Shown here: piece after piece, positions 23,729 through 33,711 of the stretch
Position numbering within the stretch: position 1 is the stretch's first letter
Layout of the letters: every line of letters begins with the position of its first letter
Origin: Lepidodermella squamata
Taxonomy: Eukaryota > Gastrotricha
Direction of reading: 5' to 3'
Length of the DNA stretch: 64,000 nucleotides
Assembly: GCA_047495785.1 (NCBI GenBank)
Contig: JBLDXI010000033.1
Span: 1,302,001-1,366,000 of the forward strand
Made by a program: the position numbers and the translations under genes
Notes under the pieces: model-generated
Database searches by the model: none
The model's input: the letters and a program-made list of their open reading frames with translations, nothing else
What the model was told of the DNA's origin: nothing

Positions 23729-23834
23729 ACTATTTATTTATTATTTATTATTTAATATAACCAAGTACACAACGTTAAATCTTGATTGCTTTTTCATTAC
23801 ATAGTTTCAGGATTCTCGAATGTTCATTAAATGC

Positions 23835-24022
23835 CTGGGTTCACGCAAATCTCATAAAAGCCCGAGTGGTACAATCGAGTGGTTGTTCGGGCGCCTGTCT
23901 CGTCGCTGAGTCCGTGAACGCCTTACCGTTTTGTCGCGCGCAACACTGATGCGACACCCGTGACACGCGACACCGCTGAGTCGGTGAACAAGTGCGCGAC
24001 TGTCGTGAGTCCGTGAACCCAG
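23835..24022. mobile_element. Small element with CTGGGTTCACG inverted ends
   Basis: CTGGGTTCACG at 23835-23845 is inverted at 24012-24022 (CGTGAACCCAG). Inside are further GAGTCCGTGAAC-like motifs and GC-rich CGCGACAC stretches. Copy A has the left end (about 7058) but not the rest. Probably a short MITE that replaced most of the enoyl-reductase remnant in copy B. Confidence 0.4.
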
Positions 24023-24122
24023 CTTAAGATCAACAAATTTCCAATTTAATAATGGCGCGATGCACTGAAACTGGCGACTACTAGCTACTCAAACACCAAA
24101 GTTCTACTGCAAATCAACTGAA
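24023..24122 (+). pseudogene. Residual enoyl-reductase 3' end (copy B)
   Basis: Homologous to 7467-7562 of copy A, the very end of the MECR-like fold (KINKFPI then a broken frame, then TSYSNTKVLLQ). An in-frame TAA follows the FPI codons. Only about 33 codons are left. Confidence 0.6.
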
Positions 24123-24428
24123 AACAAATATTGCGCACTTTTGATAATAGACTTGTTAATTAGTTCAGCTCGGCGTTTGTTTTTCCTGCATGTCTTGGAT
24201 TCTTTTTCAAAAAGCAATAAAATTATTATCATTTTACTTGGTGTGTTGGCGGGACGAGATGAAAGCTCACAGGAAAGAGGATTGACGGAGTCATAACATT
24301 CGAGCACCACTTAGCAGTATACGTTTCGAAGAAAAGCTTACACGTGTTGCTTACATGGGGGTAAATTCCAATAAGAGGCGTCTGAGGACGTCAATCAGCT
24401 ATCTTGTCGGGGACATAGCATTGTTGAA

Positions 24429-24576
24429 ATATGATCAAAACAGTCCGGCGGAAATGCGCCTCAAAAGCAGCCACGTGTCGGCCCAGACTATTGCTTCTAG
24501 TAATTGAAAAGGCCAAAAACTGTGTCCCATACAGCTATAAAGGGTTGTTACATTGAGCGATGTTTGTAATTCTGAA
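24429..24576 (+). promoter_or_regulatory. Probable promoter of GABA-B-like receptor 1
   Basis: ATGATCAAAACAG at about 24431 resembles the TGATC-AAACA motif upstream of receptors 2 and 4. CTATAAAGGG at about 24535 looks like a TATA box about 40 bp before the ATG. The rest of 24123-24428 shows nothing I can name. Confidence 0.4.
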
Positions 24577-26951
24577 ATGATGCATGCAGTAATTATTGCC
24601 GTATTATTTCTTCTCCACCCTAAAATATCGGATGGATTTCAAAAAGAGAATGAGCTGACCATGTTCGGAATTATACCAACCGGTCCAGTTGGTAACGTCG
24701 TCTGTCAAGCAGCAATGGAGGTCGCGATAAAAAATGTCAACTCACGTCGAGACATCCTTCCAAACTACAGCCTCAAACTCGTCTTCGCCGATGACGATGC
24801 AGCGAATACTGATAAAGCTATTGTGCGGTACGTTCAATTCATGGATTCGCAAAACAACAGTTGGCTTGCCAGTCCTATCATCGTCGGACCGATAGTGACC
24901 CTAGGCTGCACGACAATCGGAAAATTCGTTCATCACTACGGGTCGACCCAACTCGCAATCGGTTGTGGGGTTTCAGTGTTGACGGATAATAGAAAGGTAT
25001 ATCCTAACCTATACCGGGTCGGGCTATCAGACGAAGTCAACATCCTAGCTTCGATAAAGCTGATGAAAGAACTCGGCAATTGGACACGGGCTGCTTTGGT
25101 ATCAGACTCGACTTTTTCCTATGACTTCGACGCCGCAAAACAGACTGAACGAGAATTGAACATGGCCGGAATTTTGGTACCTTGGTTCAACGTGATCCCC
25201 GCGATAGACGAGGCAGCGTACTTGAGACTGAAAGCAGCAAATGTTAGGATCATTTTCATTACGATAAGCTCTGTACCGGCATCTTTTGACATTTTATGCG
25301 GGATGCATCGTTACGGAATGCGGCCTTCGAACGGGTAAAATCAACAGGTTCTGAAAAATTCTGCTAATTATCAATTTATTTCAGTTATGTTTTCATCTAC
25401 CGCGGATCCACCTTAATAAATGAGCGCGGGACAGTGGCTAGCCTGAACCCGAGTTGCGGAGCGGCTGCTGTCACGGAGCAGCTATCCGGAGCATTTCTAG
25501 TCGGCGTAACCCTTGGTCCAGTGAAAAATTCCATCTCAAGCCTCGGTCATGATTCGATTTCCTTCGAAAAGGCTTTCATTGACGAGGGAAATCTGACTGC
25601 CCCGAACGTTCAGCTATCTCTAAGCAGAAGTCACGTGATGCGTCACAAATGCTACGACACTATGGTTCAGGCGATAATGGTTCTCGATAAAGCCGGGAGA
25701 AAATTAGCTAGGGAAAACCTGTCCCTATCAGATTTCCGAACTTCTCCCCAAGTTGTAGGCAGCATTGTAAATCAGACGGTTGTAGAGACTACCTATTCAT
25801 CTCTTCGAGTTGGCGAGACCACATTGTCGAAACGTGGCGAACCAGATTACGAGCCGCTTTACATCAAGCAGTGGCGAATAAATACTGGAGGCTACGGGGT
25901 TGTCACCCACGAGCTTTTATACAACGAGAGAACTGGGGAGAGACAACTTGTTAAGGTGGATGGCCCGATCTGGATGACTCAAAACGGCCGAAAACCCAAT
26001 GATTCCTGGCGGGATATTGATGACGTATTCGAAGTTCCCAAGGCAGTTTTCGGTGTTGTTTTACTAATCAGCATTGTTATGGGATCGGCTCAACTGTTGC
26101 TTGCTCGAGCTTCGTTCAGGGTCGAAGTTGATAAAGTGAGGATAGGCCTTATTTTCGGCTGTTTCCTCCTCAATATTGAGGCCGTTGTCTTAGTTGCTGA
26201 TAGCGATTTGGTTCCTTCATTATCACTCTGTATATCAAGATTGGTGTTCATAACAATCGGCGTATCTCTAGTCCATGGCTGTATATTGTGCAAAATGCTG
26301 GAATTGTGTCAACAAAAATTAACCAAGCCGAAATCTCGTGCTAAGAAAATATACGAAAGTAACAGTACATCCTCTTTTAGAAGCAAAATTTCCCGAGCAA
26401 CGAGGAAATTCAATCGAGTTGCGTCAACTGTGTCATCGCTTTCGTCCAGAATCTTTGACCGATCTCGCAGTTGGATCTTCGCCTACTCTTGCGGCGTGGC
26501 CTTCGTTCTTATCAACGTGGTCATTCTGATGATTTGGCTGATGCTTGACCCACAAACAACTCGGGTCGTCGAAATTGCCGACCAGCCACAATTTGACCTA
26601 GATTTGGACGCTTATGTTCACATAAAAATGGTTGCGTGTCAATCTCGAGCCGAGCCGATTTTTCTTGGGATTTTCGGAATTATTCATATTTTTCTCATTT
26701 TTGTTGTAATTGTTAAAGGTTTCAGTCTAAAATACGTGATAAAACCTACATATTTTGATGATTTGATGGGAAACACGTATTGCATGGTGAATTCTTGTAC
26801 GCTGTGTTTAGCCACCATGCTTATCTTATTCAGTGTTCGCTCTCCTTTGACCCAGAACATCGTTCTATCTTTTGTTTCACTGATATTATCAGTGTCAGAA
26901 TCAATTATGGCAAATTTTCAAATATTCAAAGCATTCTATCAAAGGCGCTGA
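24577..26951 (+). CDS. GABA-B-like class C receptor 1
   Basis: Exons 24577-25334 and 25385-26951 are joined in phase 2 (NG|Y); 774 residues. The ATG at 24577 precedes a hydrophobic signal peptide (HAVIIAVLFLLHP). The extracellular venus-flytrap domain carries GABA-B-like features such as CQAAMEVAIKNVNSRRDILP and GNWTRAALVSDS. The link to the membrane domain includes NGRKPNDSW. Seven helices start near residue 472 (FGVVLLISIVMGSAQLLL) and end at about residue 768. The protein stops right after helix 7, so there is no long C-tail or coiled coil such as mammalian GABA-B subunits use to pair. The family couples to G proteins; the ligand cannot be told from sequence. It is the first of four related tandem genes. 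Confidence 0.88.
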
Positions 26952-26985
26952 GTGATTTTTGACATTCTAATTGGACTGTCTTTTA

Positions 26986-26991
26986 AATAAA
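26986..26991 (+). terminator. Polyadenylation signal, receptor 1
   Basis: AATAAA about 35 bp after the stop codon. Confidence 0.5.
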
Positions 26992-27081
26992 TTGTGAATC
27001 GCATTTCCAATTTGTCACATTCAATTTCAGAGCTTCAAGTTGACATAATTTTGAAATTCAATTCACACTTTTAACTTTATT

Positions 27082-28403
27082 ATGGAGACTTTTGGAAAGT
27101 TGGTATTTTCCAAGCATGGCGAGCCGGCCAACGTCTTGGGCTTCGCCGTTGAACATGTGCCCAAGGACGAAGCCATGATAATCCGTGGCCAGGTGAAAGT
27201 TCGAGTTCTTCTCTCACCAATTAATCCTTACGATTTGGCGATTATTCGCGGCATTGTTCCGTTCCACGGGACATTGCCAGCCGTTCCAGGTAATGAAGGA
27301 CTCGTTCAAGTCGTTGCTGTAGCGGACGAGACGGCCTCATTCAAACCCGGTGACTATGCAGTAGTTACAAAACTAGGCTGGGGTGAGTGAAAAAGGCGAA
27401 ATTTAATTGTAATTTCGATCCTATTTTTCTATTTTAACCAGGCATGTGGAAACAAGAAGGCTTCATTGACGAGAAATTCCTCTTCAAGATACCAACATCG
27501 ATGCCATTTGATGCAGCTTCTATGTTACTGATCAGCACAGCTACGGCTTACACGTAATTTTGATACTTCGTAATATCGCTAAAACCTTTGTATTATACTT
27601 AGGCTGGTTAATCGCGTTTCAAAGCTGAAACCAGGTGATACTTTGATTCAAAACGCTGCCAATTCCGCCCTCGGCCAGGCCGTTATTCAACTGGCGAAAT
27701 TTCGCGGAATACACACGATCAATGTGGTTAGAAATCGACCGAATTTGAACGATACCGTCGAATTCTTGAAAAATCTGGGCGCCGACGTCGTCATGACCAA
27801 CGAACAGCTCAGTGACGAGAAAGAGCTCGCGGGCTACATGAAAAATGTCCCGAGACCGAAAATCGCTCTCGATGCAGTTGGTGGGCACATTTCGATCGAT
27901 CTAGCAAATTCGTTGGAAACTGGTGGTCAGTATTTCTCGATTGGATACCTCAGTGGCGAGCCGGTTAAAGTCACCCAAAATGATCTTATTTTTCGAAGTA
28001 TTAGCGTTCACGGATTTTCGTTGGCCAGGTATATTTCAAATTCGCAGCAAAATTAAACACGTAAATTTGAATTTTTTAAATTCGTAATTTCAATAATTTC
28101 GAGTGTTTTGCATTTATTTCCGCTTCATAAATTGAATAATTTTTTTTCATAAATTTCAGCAATTTTAAAATGGATAATTTTTGCATTTTTTTTTTAATTT
28201 TAAGGTGGCGAGAAGAGCATGGCGAATCAGAGTTTCGCAAAATTTTGGTCGAGTTGGTCGAACTCTATGTGAAGAAGAAGCTGAAAGCAGCTAAAAGTCG
28301 TGCCTTCAAACTCAACGAATGGCATGCCGCCATTGAGGCAGCTACCAAAGCCCAGTCTGGCGAAAAAATCCTGCTCCAGCTTAATGAAATCGAGGAGAAA
28401 TGA
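27082..28403 (+). CDS. MECR: Trans-2-enoyl-CoA reductase-like protein 1
   Basis: Exons 27082-27382, 27442-27553, 27603-28028 and 28205-28403; 345 residues, phases consistent. It is a zinc-free medium-chain reductase of the MECR/Etr1 family, which in mitochondria reduces trans-2-enoyl thioesters with NADPH in type II fatty-acid synthesis. Family marks include SPINPYDL, PGNEGLVQVV, NAANSALGQAVIQLA (nucleotide-binding loop) and TINVVRNRPN. The residue matching the catalytic Tyr of MECR (NPSD...QGNY) is Val59 here, while the other two intact copies keep Tyr, so activity is doubtful. No clear mitochondrial presequence is seen. It has one more intron than the other copies and is the most diverged. 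Confidence 0.88.
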
Positions 28404-29285
28404 AGCTAATTAAACACTTGATGACTTTGACTTTAATTAATGCATCGACTTGATTATAATCTATGGACTTTCCCAGTGATTGGTATAATATGAGGATAAT
28501 AATATTATCGACTCATGCAATGTGTTGCGCATCCGGTCCATGCCGCAGAATAATAAACAAATCAAACAAAAGTGCCGATAATAGCCAAGCTACCTGTACG
28601 CGCTTATCGATGAGCGCATTATTTAATCGCGGAAATATACCCGGCTATTTATTTAAGAACAATAACAATCGGCAAAGTTTTAATGCAATCATAACAATAA
28701 GCAGGGTGGTTAGCAATAGCACGCTAACATTATATTGAGTCGCGGTATGCGATGTATTTATAGACACACGCCTGTGGGTTTTTTATAGCTATACCTCGCA
28801 CTCGCAAAAAATAACAATTATCATTCGCCGGTAGCATGCCCCCTTTTTCGCGCCCTGCTTCTGCTGTCTTTATTATAATAAAAAGAGGAAATCTCAAAGC
28901 CCATCTTTCTAGGCAAACAGCCGCGTAATAGTATCCTCGTAAAAAAAAAGAGTTTCATCTTTGCGCGTAATACACGGGCGTTGATAGTTCGCTGTATAAA
29001 CAATGGACTATAAGGTCGGTATAGGGCGAGCCAAAAATGTATATCTGACTATTGTTTATAGCCCCCTGTATCATATAAAGCATAGGTGGACCTACCTACT
29101 ACCTACTATACCGCTTTATCAGCGACCGTGTAAAATGATGGAAGCGTGTTCATCTAACATAAACTCATTTACTCATCGTTTAACTTCCTCCTCAATATTG
29201 TTTAGCTAAACAACTCATTGGTAGATAATAACAATGATAATTAATTACCCATCACCCGCGTTATCACGCTTTGTGGCATTGTGTG
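28404..29285. other. Intergenic, no gene seen
   Basis: AT-rich sequence with repeated TAATAATAA-like runs. No open frame has domain character. The last part must hold the promoter of the LicD-like gene. Confidence 0.4.
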
Positions 29286-30460
29286 ATGATGATGGCTAGC
29301 TTGAAATCAACGCGATGCCGCTTCCTACTCGGAGGCCTAGGTATAGCCCTGATGTGGGCGGCAGTTGTCTACCTGCCGATTGATAGCCTATTAAGGTGGC
29401 GATCTCGCCCGTGGTACGAGGACGATATTTCCTACTGGTACCTGCGTAGCCTGAAACGGTCCAATTCCTCCATTGCTCATCTAATTTTCAACTTCACGCG
29501 ACAAGATGCGGCTAAATATCGACAAGCGGCTATCAGGCACTTCTACAAGCCTCGTATGACTCCAAATCAGTCGAAAATTCTGTGGGTTATTAAAAGAAAT
29601 TTCAGCGCAAATTTTGAATTTAATATTTAGGACTGATACTCTTCGCGACTGTATTCAGCTGTTGGATCGTGAAAATGTCAAGTACATGTTATATTCCGGT
29701 ACTTTGATCGGATATTACCGTCACAACAGAAGCATAGTTCCATGGGACGACGATGCCGATCTTGCGCTAATTCCAGAAAGTGAACATCAGGTTGCCCGAA
29801 ATTGTTTAATTTTTTCCAAATTTTAAACTATATTTTTAGATCGTAACCTTGCAGTCGAATTTAGTTCGGCGAATCGAGGCTGATGGAGATCGATTATACA
29901 ACGGTCTGAGGCTTACTTACGTCGAACCACAACGAAGATTTAAATGTTACTACGGGGCGGCTACAAATCGAACCGAGGCCATTGCCGGTTACAAATGGAG
30001 ATGGCCTTTTGTTGACCTTCAATTCATGGTTCCGCGGTACAGGCCGAAAACAGCGCCTTTGTTCCTACAATCGGGTGATATTATGATCGAAGATGCGACA
30101 CCTATCAGGGACTTTCAGGTAATAGGGAAATCATAAAGAAAATTATTCAGCAAAATAATTAATTTTAATGCAGTATCCGATGAAAATGATTTTTCCTCTA
30201 AAACGCGGCTATTTCACGAAAGAAAATATTCCGGTTTTTGTACCAGCCGATATTAAAGGCGTATTAGCGGCAACTTTCAAAGTTAAAGATTGCAAATCTC
30301 AAGGTGCGTTTGACCTTGATCTGTTAATTCTTTGAGGTTTTTGAATTTTTGTTCTATTTCAGATTATGACCATCATACCGAAAGCCATATTAAACACATT
30401 TTCACAGTGCCTTGCAGTGAATTAACTAGTTTTATCACTGATTTTACTAATATTTTGTGA
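29286..30460 (+). CDS. LicD / fukutin-related-like transferase, type II membrane protein
   Basis: Exons 29286-29581, 29631-29790, 29840-30118, 30174-30303 and 30363-30460; about 320 residues. After a short basic start comes a signal anchor (FLLGGLGIALMWAAVVYLPI), which suggests a Golgi or ER lumenal enzyme. The core matches the LicD/FKTN/FKRP nucleotidyltransferase fold: LLDRENVKYMLYSGTLIGYY, then VPWDDDADLAL with the metal-binding acidic cluster, then WPFVDLQFMVPRY and FPLKRGYF. Family members transfer phosphocholine or ribitol-phosphate to glycans; the substrate here is unknown. The 3' end is uncertain: an intron at GTGCCTTG with acceptor near 30478 would give a different short tail. The donor of exon 1 (GTGGGT) was chosen by phase. 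Confidence 0.72.
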
Positions 30461-30601
30461 TTTTTTTTAATTTTAGCTGGCGCTTTGTCCATGATAGATG
30501 TAACATTCTCGAAAAAGAAATGAAAGAAAGTTTGGTTTGAAATTATACACTCGTGAAGTTTATTCTCGAAACGAGGTACAAAAGACCGCCGCCGGTCGCA
30601 C

Positions 30602-30828
30602 GTACTTCCACCTGATAAGAACATATTGTCGGAATTAGCTGATCGAAACAAAAGTTTGGGATTTCAAAGTTCATCCTAGCGATTACAATTTCAGTCTCAG
30701 AGGCGGAAAACCCGCACAGTCATGCCACGGCGACCCCTGTTACTCGGGACGACAGTATTTAAGGCACTTAAAAAAGACATAAAAAGACATTCATTCAAGC
30801 ATTGACCTTGTTAAACAATAACAATTCG
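30602..30828 (+). promoter_or_regulatory. Probable promoter of receptor 2, conserved with receptor 4
   Basis: GTACTTCC at 30602 and the 27-bp motif at 30639-30665 (CTGATCGAAACAAAAGTTTG and onward) recur upstream of receptor 4 at 36841 and 36874-36900. Further down, TTTAAGGC followed by TTAAAAAA (about 30760) matches CTTAAGGC...TTAAAAAA upstream of receptor 4. These are shared blocks in otherwise diverged DNA, consistent with regulatory elements or the transcription start region. Confidence 0.5.
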
Positions 30829-33212
30829 ATGTGGAAAATGACTAAGCTGTTGAACATGTTCAGCCTCTTATGCATTTCCTACGCGGTTGCAACCTACAAG
30901 CCAAAAGAATTGACAGTTTTCAGTCTTGCTCCAATAACACCTGCTGGCAACGCCGCCTGTCAAGCTGCGATGGAAGTCGCCTTTAAAAACGTCAATTCAC
31001 GCTATGACATATTGCCAGACTACAGCCTAAAGCCAGTCTATGTCGACGATGAGTACGCAGTCACCAGCAACGCGATAAGGGGTTACGTTGAATTCATGGA
31101 ATCACAGAACAGCAGTTGGTTGGCGAGTCCTATCGTAGTGGGGCCTATGATCACCCTCAGCTGTGTAACAATCGGTAAATTCATCCAATTCTACGATACA
31201 ACGCAAATCGCTACTGGCTGTGGAGTTGCAGGTTTGACGGAAAACAGAAGGATCTACCCTAATCTATACCGTGTTGGGCTATCTGACGAGGCAAATATTC
31301 TGGCTTTCGTGACACTAATGACAGATATCGGCAATTGGACACGAGCTGCTTTAATGTCCGACTCGACTAATTCCTACGATTTCTACGCGGCTAAATTGAC
31401 AGAACGAGCGTTGAATGATGCTGGAATTTCAGTTCCATGGTTCAATTTATTTCCTGCAATCGACAATGCGGCTCTAGTTACGTTGAAAGGCACTAATATC
31501 AGAATCATTATTATTGTCATGAGCGGCATTCCTCAAGTTTTGGAAATTTTGTGCGGTATGTACCAACATGGCATGACTCCAACAAAAGGGTATAGTTTAA
31601 AAAATTATGTCACCTCATTTATTTCAAAGTTCCCCAATTTTGCAGATATATCTTTATCTTCCGAGGTGCCTTCATAATAAGCGAAAGGAACATTGTCGGT
31701 AATTTGATACCCTCATGTGGACTGGCGGCAGTTGTAGAGCAACTCTCCGAGTCGTTTATAGCCGGAGTAACTCAAACCCCCGTTAAAAATTTCATGTCGA
31801 CTCTCGGCTACGATTCCGTAACCTTCGAAAGAGCATACATCGAAGAGGCCGCAAAAATAGCGCCTAACGTGTCGACTGCTCAAATGAAGAATCAGGTCAT
31901 CCGACACAAGTGCTATGATACCGCTCAGCAAGCCATTGTTGCTCTGGATAAGGCAGAAAAAGAGTTGTCGAAGCAAAACTTGACCCTATCAGATTTTCGT
32001 AGCCACCCCAGAATTGTTGGTGAAATTGTCAATCGAACAGTATCGCGATCGAGGTACATGTCAGTCAGGGTTGGGGAGGTAATTCTATCGGATAGAAGCG
32101 AACCAGATAATGAACCACTCTACATCAAACAATGGCGAGTCAATACCGGCGGAAGCGGCGTTGCCATCTATGAAATCATTCAAGATGCCCGTAATGGGTT
32201 GAGGCAGCTCGTGAAAGTAAGAAATCCGACGTGGCTGAATCGTAATGGCAAAAGACCTAACGATTCATGGATGGAAATTAACGACATCAAGGGCATATCA
32301 ATGTCGATATTTCTAGCAGTCCTGATTATCGGTCTGATTGCCTTTTCTATCCAGTTCTATTCTGGTTACGCCAGTTGGAAGAAGTTGAGACATCAAAGTT
32401 ATCGGATATTGGCCTTCCTATTCGGCTGTTCCCTGCTCAACATTGGGGCAATTATCCAGGTAGCTAACCGTGACTTGGTCGAGCCTGTTTCTCAATGCGT
32501 TGCTCGATTAGCCCTCCTAACCCTTGGCTTGTCTGCCATTCACGGAGTCTTAATTTCAAAACTGATGCATTTGAAATTTAATCACTGTACGAAACCAAGC
32601 TCTACAGTCAAGCTGGGTACTTGGGGGAGTATTAACGCAGCATCATTTAGCAGCCCTGCAACGCATCATCGACGTCTAAGGCCAGCTCATCGAGGAGCTT
32701 CACCTAAATTCCTAAATTTGCCAAAAATATCTACCATCTCGTACGCATTCGGTTTAATATTTTTTGCAATCAATGCGATGGCCTTGATCATTTGGATGAT
32801 CACGGATCCTCTAAAAAAACAGCTTCTTAAACTGGACGAGGATCCTGAGTACGATCCACGTTTCGATGGATATAGATATATGTCAGTAATTTCTTGTCGA
32901 TCTGAGAATGAGGCGATTTTTCTTGGAATACTCGGCGCTTTTCATGTTCTGCTGATGGTATTTGGTTTCATCTTTGCCTATGAGTTGAGGTATCTGATAA
33001 ATCGAGATTCTATTGGAGAGCTGAATCAGGTGAAGTACTGTTTCATGAATTCTTGCACTCTGTGCCTAGCAACTGCGCTTATTATCACTTTGAGTGACTC
33101 GCCATTAACTCAAAACACAGTTCTTGCTTTCGCTTCACTGACGTTATCTGTGTCAGGTTCAATAGCTATGTTCTATAGGCCTGTTAAACTGCTTTTACGC
33201 CATGACCTATAA
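30829..33212 (+). CDS. GABA-B-like class C receptor 2
   Basis: Exons 30829-31589 and 31646-33212 with the same phase-2 intron position as receptor 1; 775 residues. The signal peptide is LLNMFSLLCISYAVAT. The venus-flytrap domain has FSLAPITPAGNAACQAAMEV and NVNSRYDILPDYSL, and many Asn-glycosylation sites. Seven helices start near residue 472 (MSIFLAVLIIGLIAFS) and the protein ends about ten residues after helix 7 (VKLLLRHDL). The long second intracellular loop is Ser/Arg-rich. It is closest to receptor 4. The role is inferred from family: a G-protein-coupled receptor for a small amino-acid-like ligand. Confidence 0.88.
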
Positions 33213-33242
33213 GCTTTCGGCTGACGGGGAATCTTTAATCAG

Positions 33243-33248
33243 AATAAA
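33243..33248 (+). terminator. Polyadenylation signal, receptor 2
   Basis: AATAAA about 30 bp after the stop codon. Confidence 0.5.
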
Positions 33249-33521
33249 TGCTATCTGTCGTAAGCCTTTCAGCCCATTGGCAAGAAAAATGAGTGCCTAT
33301 GCTTATAGGTACTCATCTGGATTCGAAAAACCAGGAGAATTCATAAGCACCTTCTTATAAAGAAACCTAATTAAATGAAAAGCCGAACACTTTCGCCCCG
33401 AAAGCTAAAGCTAAAATATCAAATTTGATAAGTGAAGTCGTGTTTCATGGTGTCTAGCCATGATTCTTCACGTGACCAAATTGCACATATGAAAGAAAGT
33501 GATCGGTGCAATCGCACGGGA

Positions 33522-33693
33522 GTTGAGTATCTAGGCTCTGCAAATTGAAAAACAAGATCGATTGCATATCTTATTTGGTCACAAGGGGTGAGGAATTTCA
33601 CTCCATCGGGCTTCTAAATTCAGGGGGTCATCGTCATCATAGCAGATAATTCGCTTTAGTCCGTTTTCAATTAGCAGAGCCTAGATACTCAAC
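33522..33693. repeat. Inverted repeat just upstream of receptor 3
   Basis: Arms 33522-33551 and 33663-33693 are inverted copies with about two mismatches over 30 bp (GTTGAGTATCTAGGCTCTGC and its complement). The right arm ends about 18 bp before the ATG at 33712, so if transcribed it would form a stem in the 5' leader. It could also be the two ends of a small element. Confidence 0.6.
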
Positions 33694-33711
33694 CGTAACG
33701 GCAATCCTAAA

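Larger units (their letters stand above)
16771..24240 (+). repeat. Tandem duplication unit, copy B (partner 18-7680)
   Basis: Exons, introns, 3' flank and enoyl-reductase remnant match 18-7680 in order and orientation. The match ends at TTTTACTT (7680 and about 24239), where copy A runs into a LINE. Because the window begins inside copy A, the left limit of the duplication is not visible. Confidence 0.85.
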
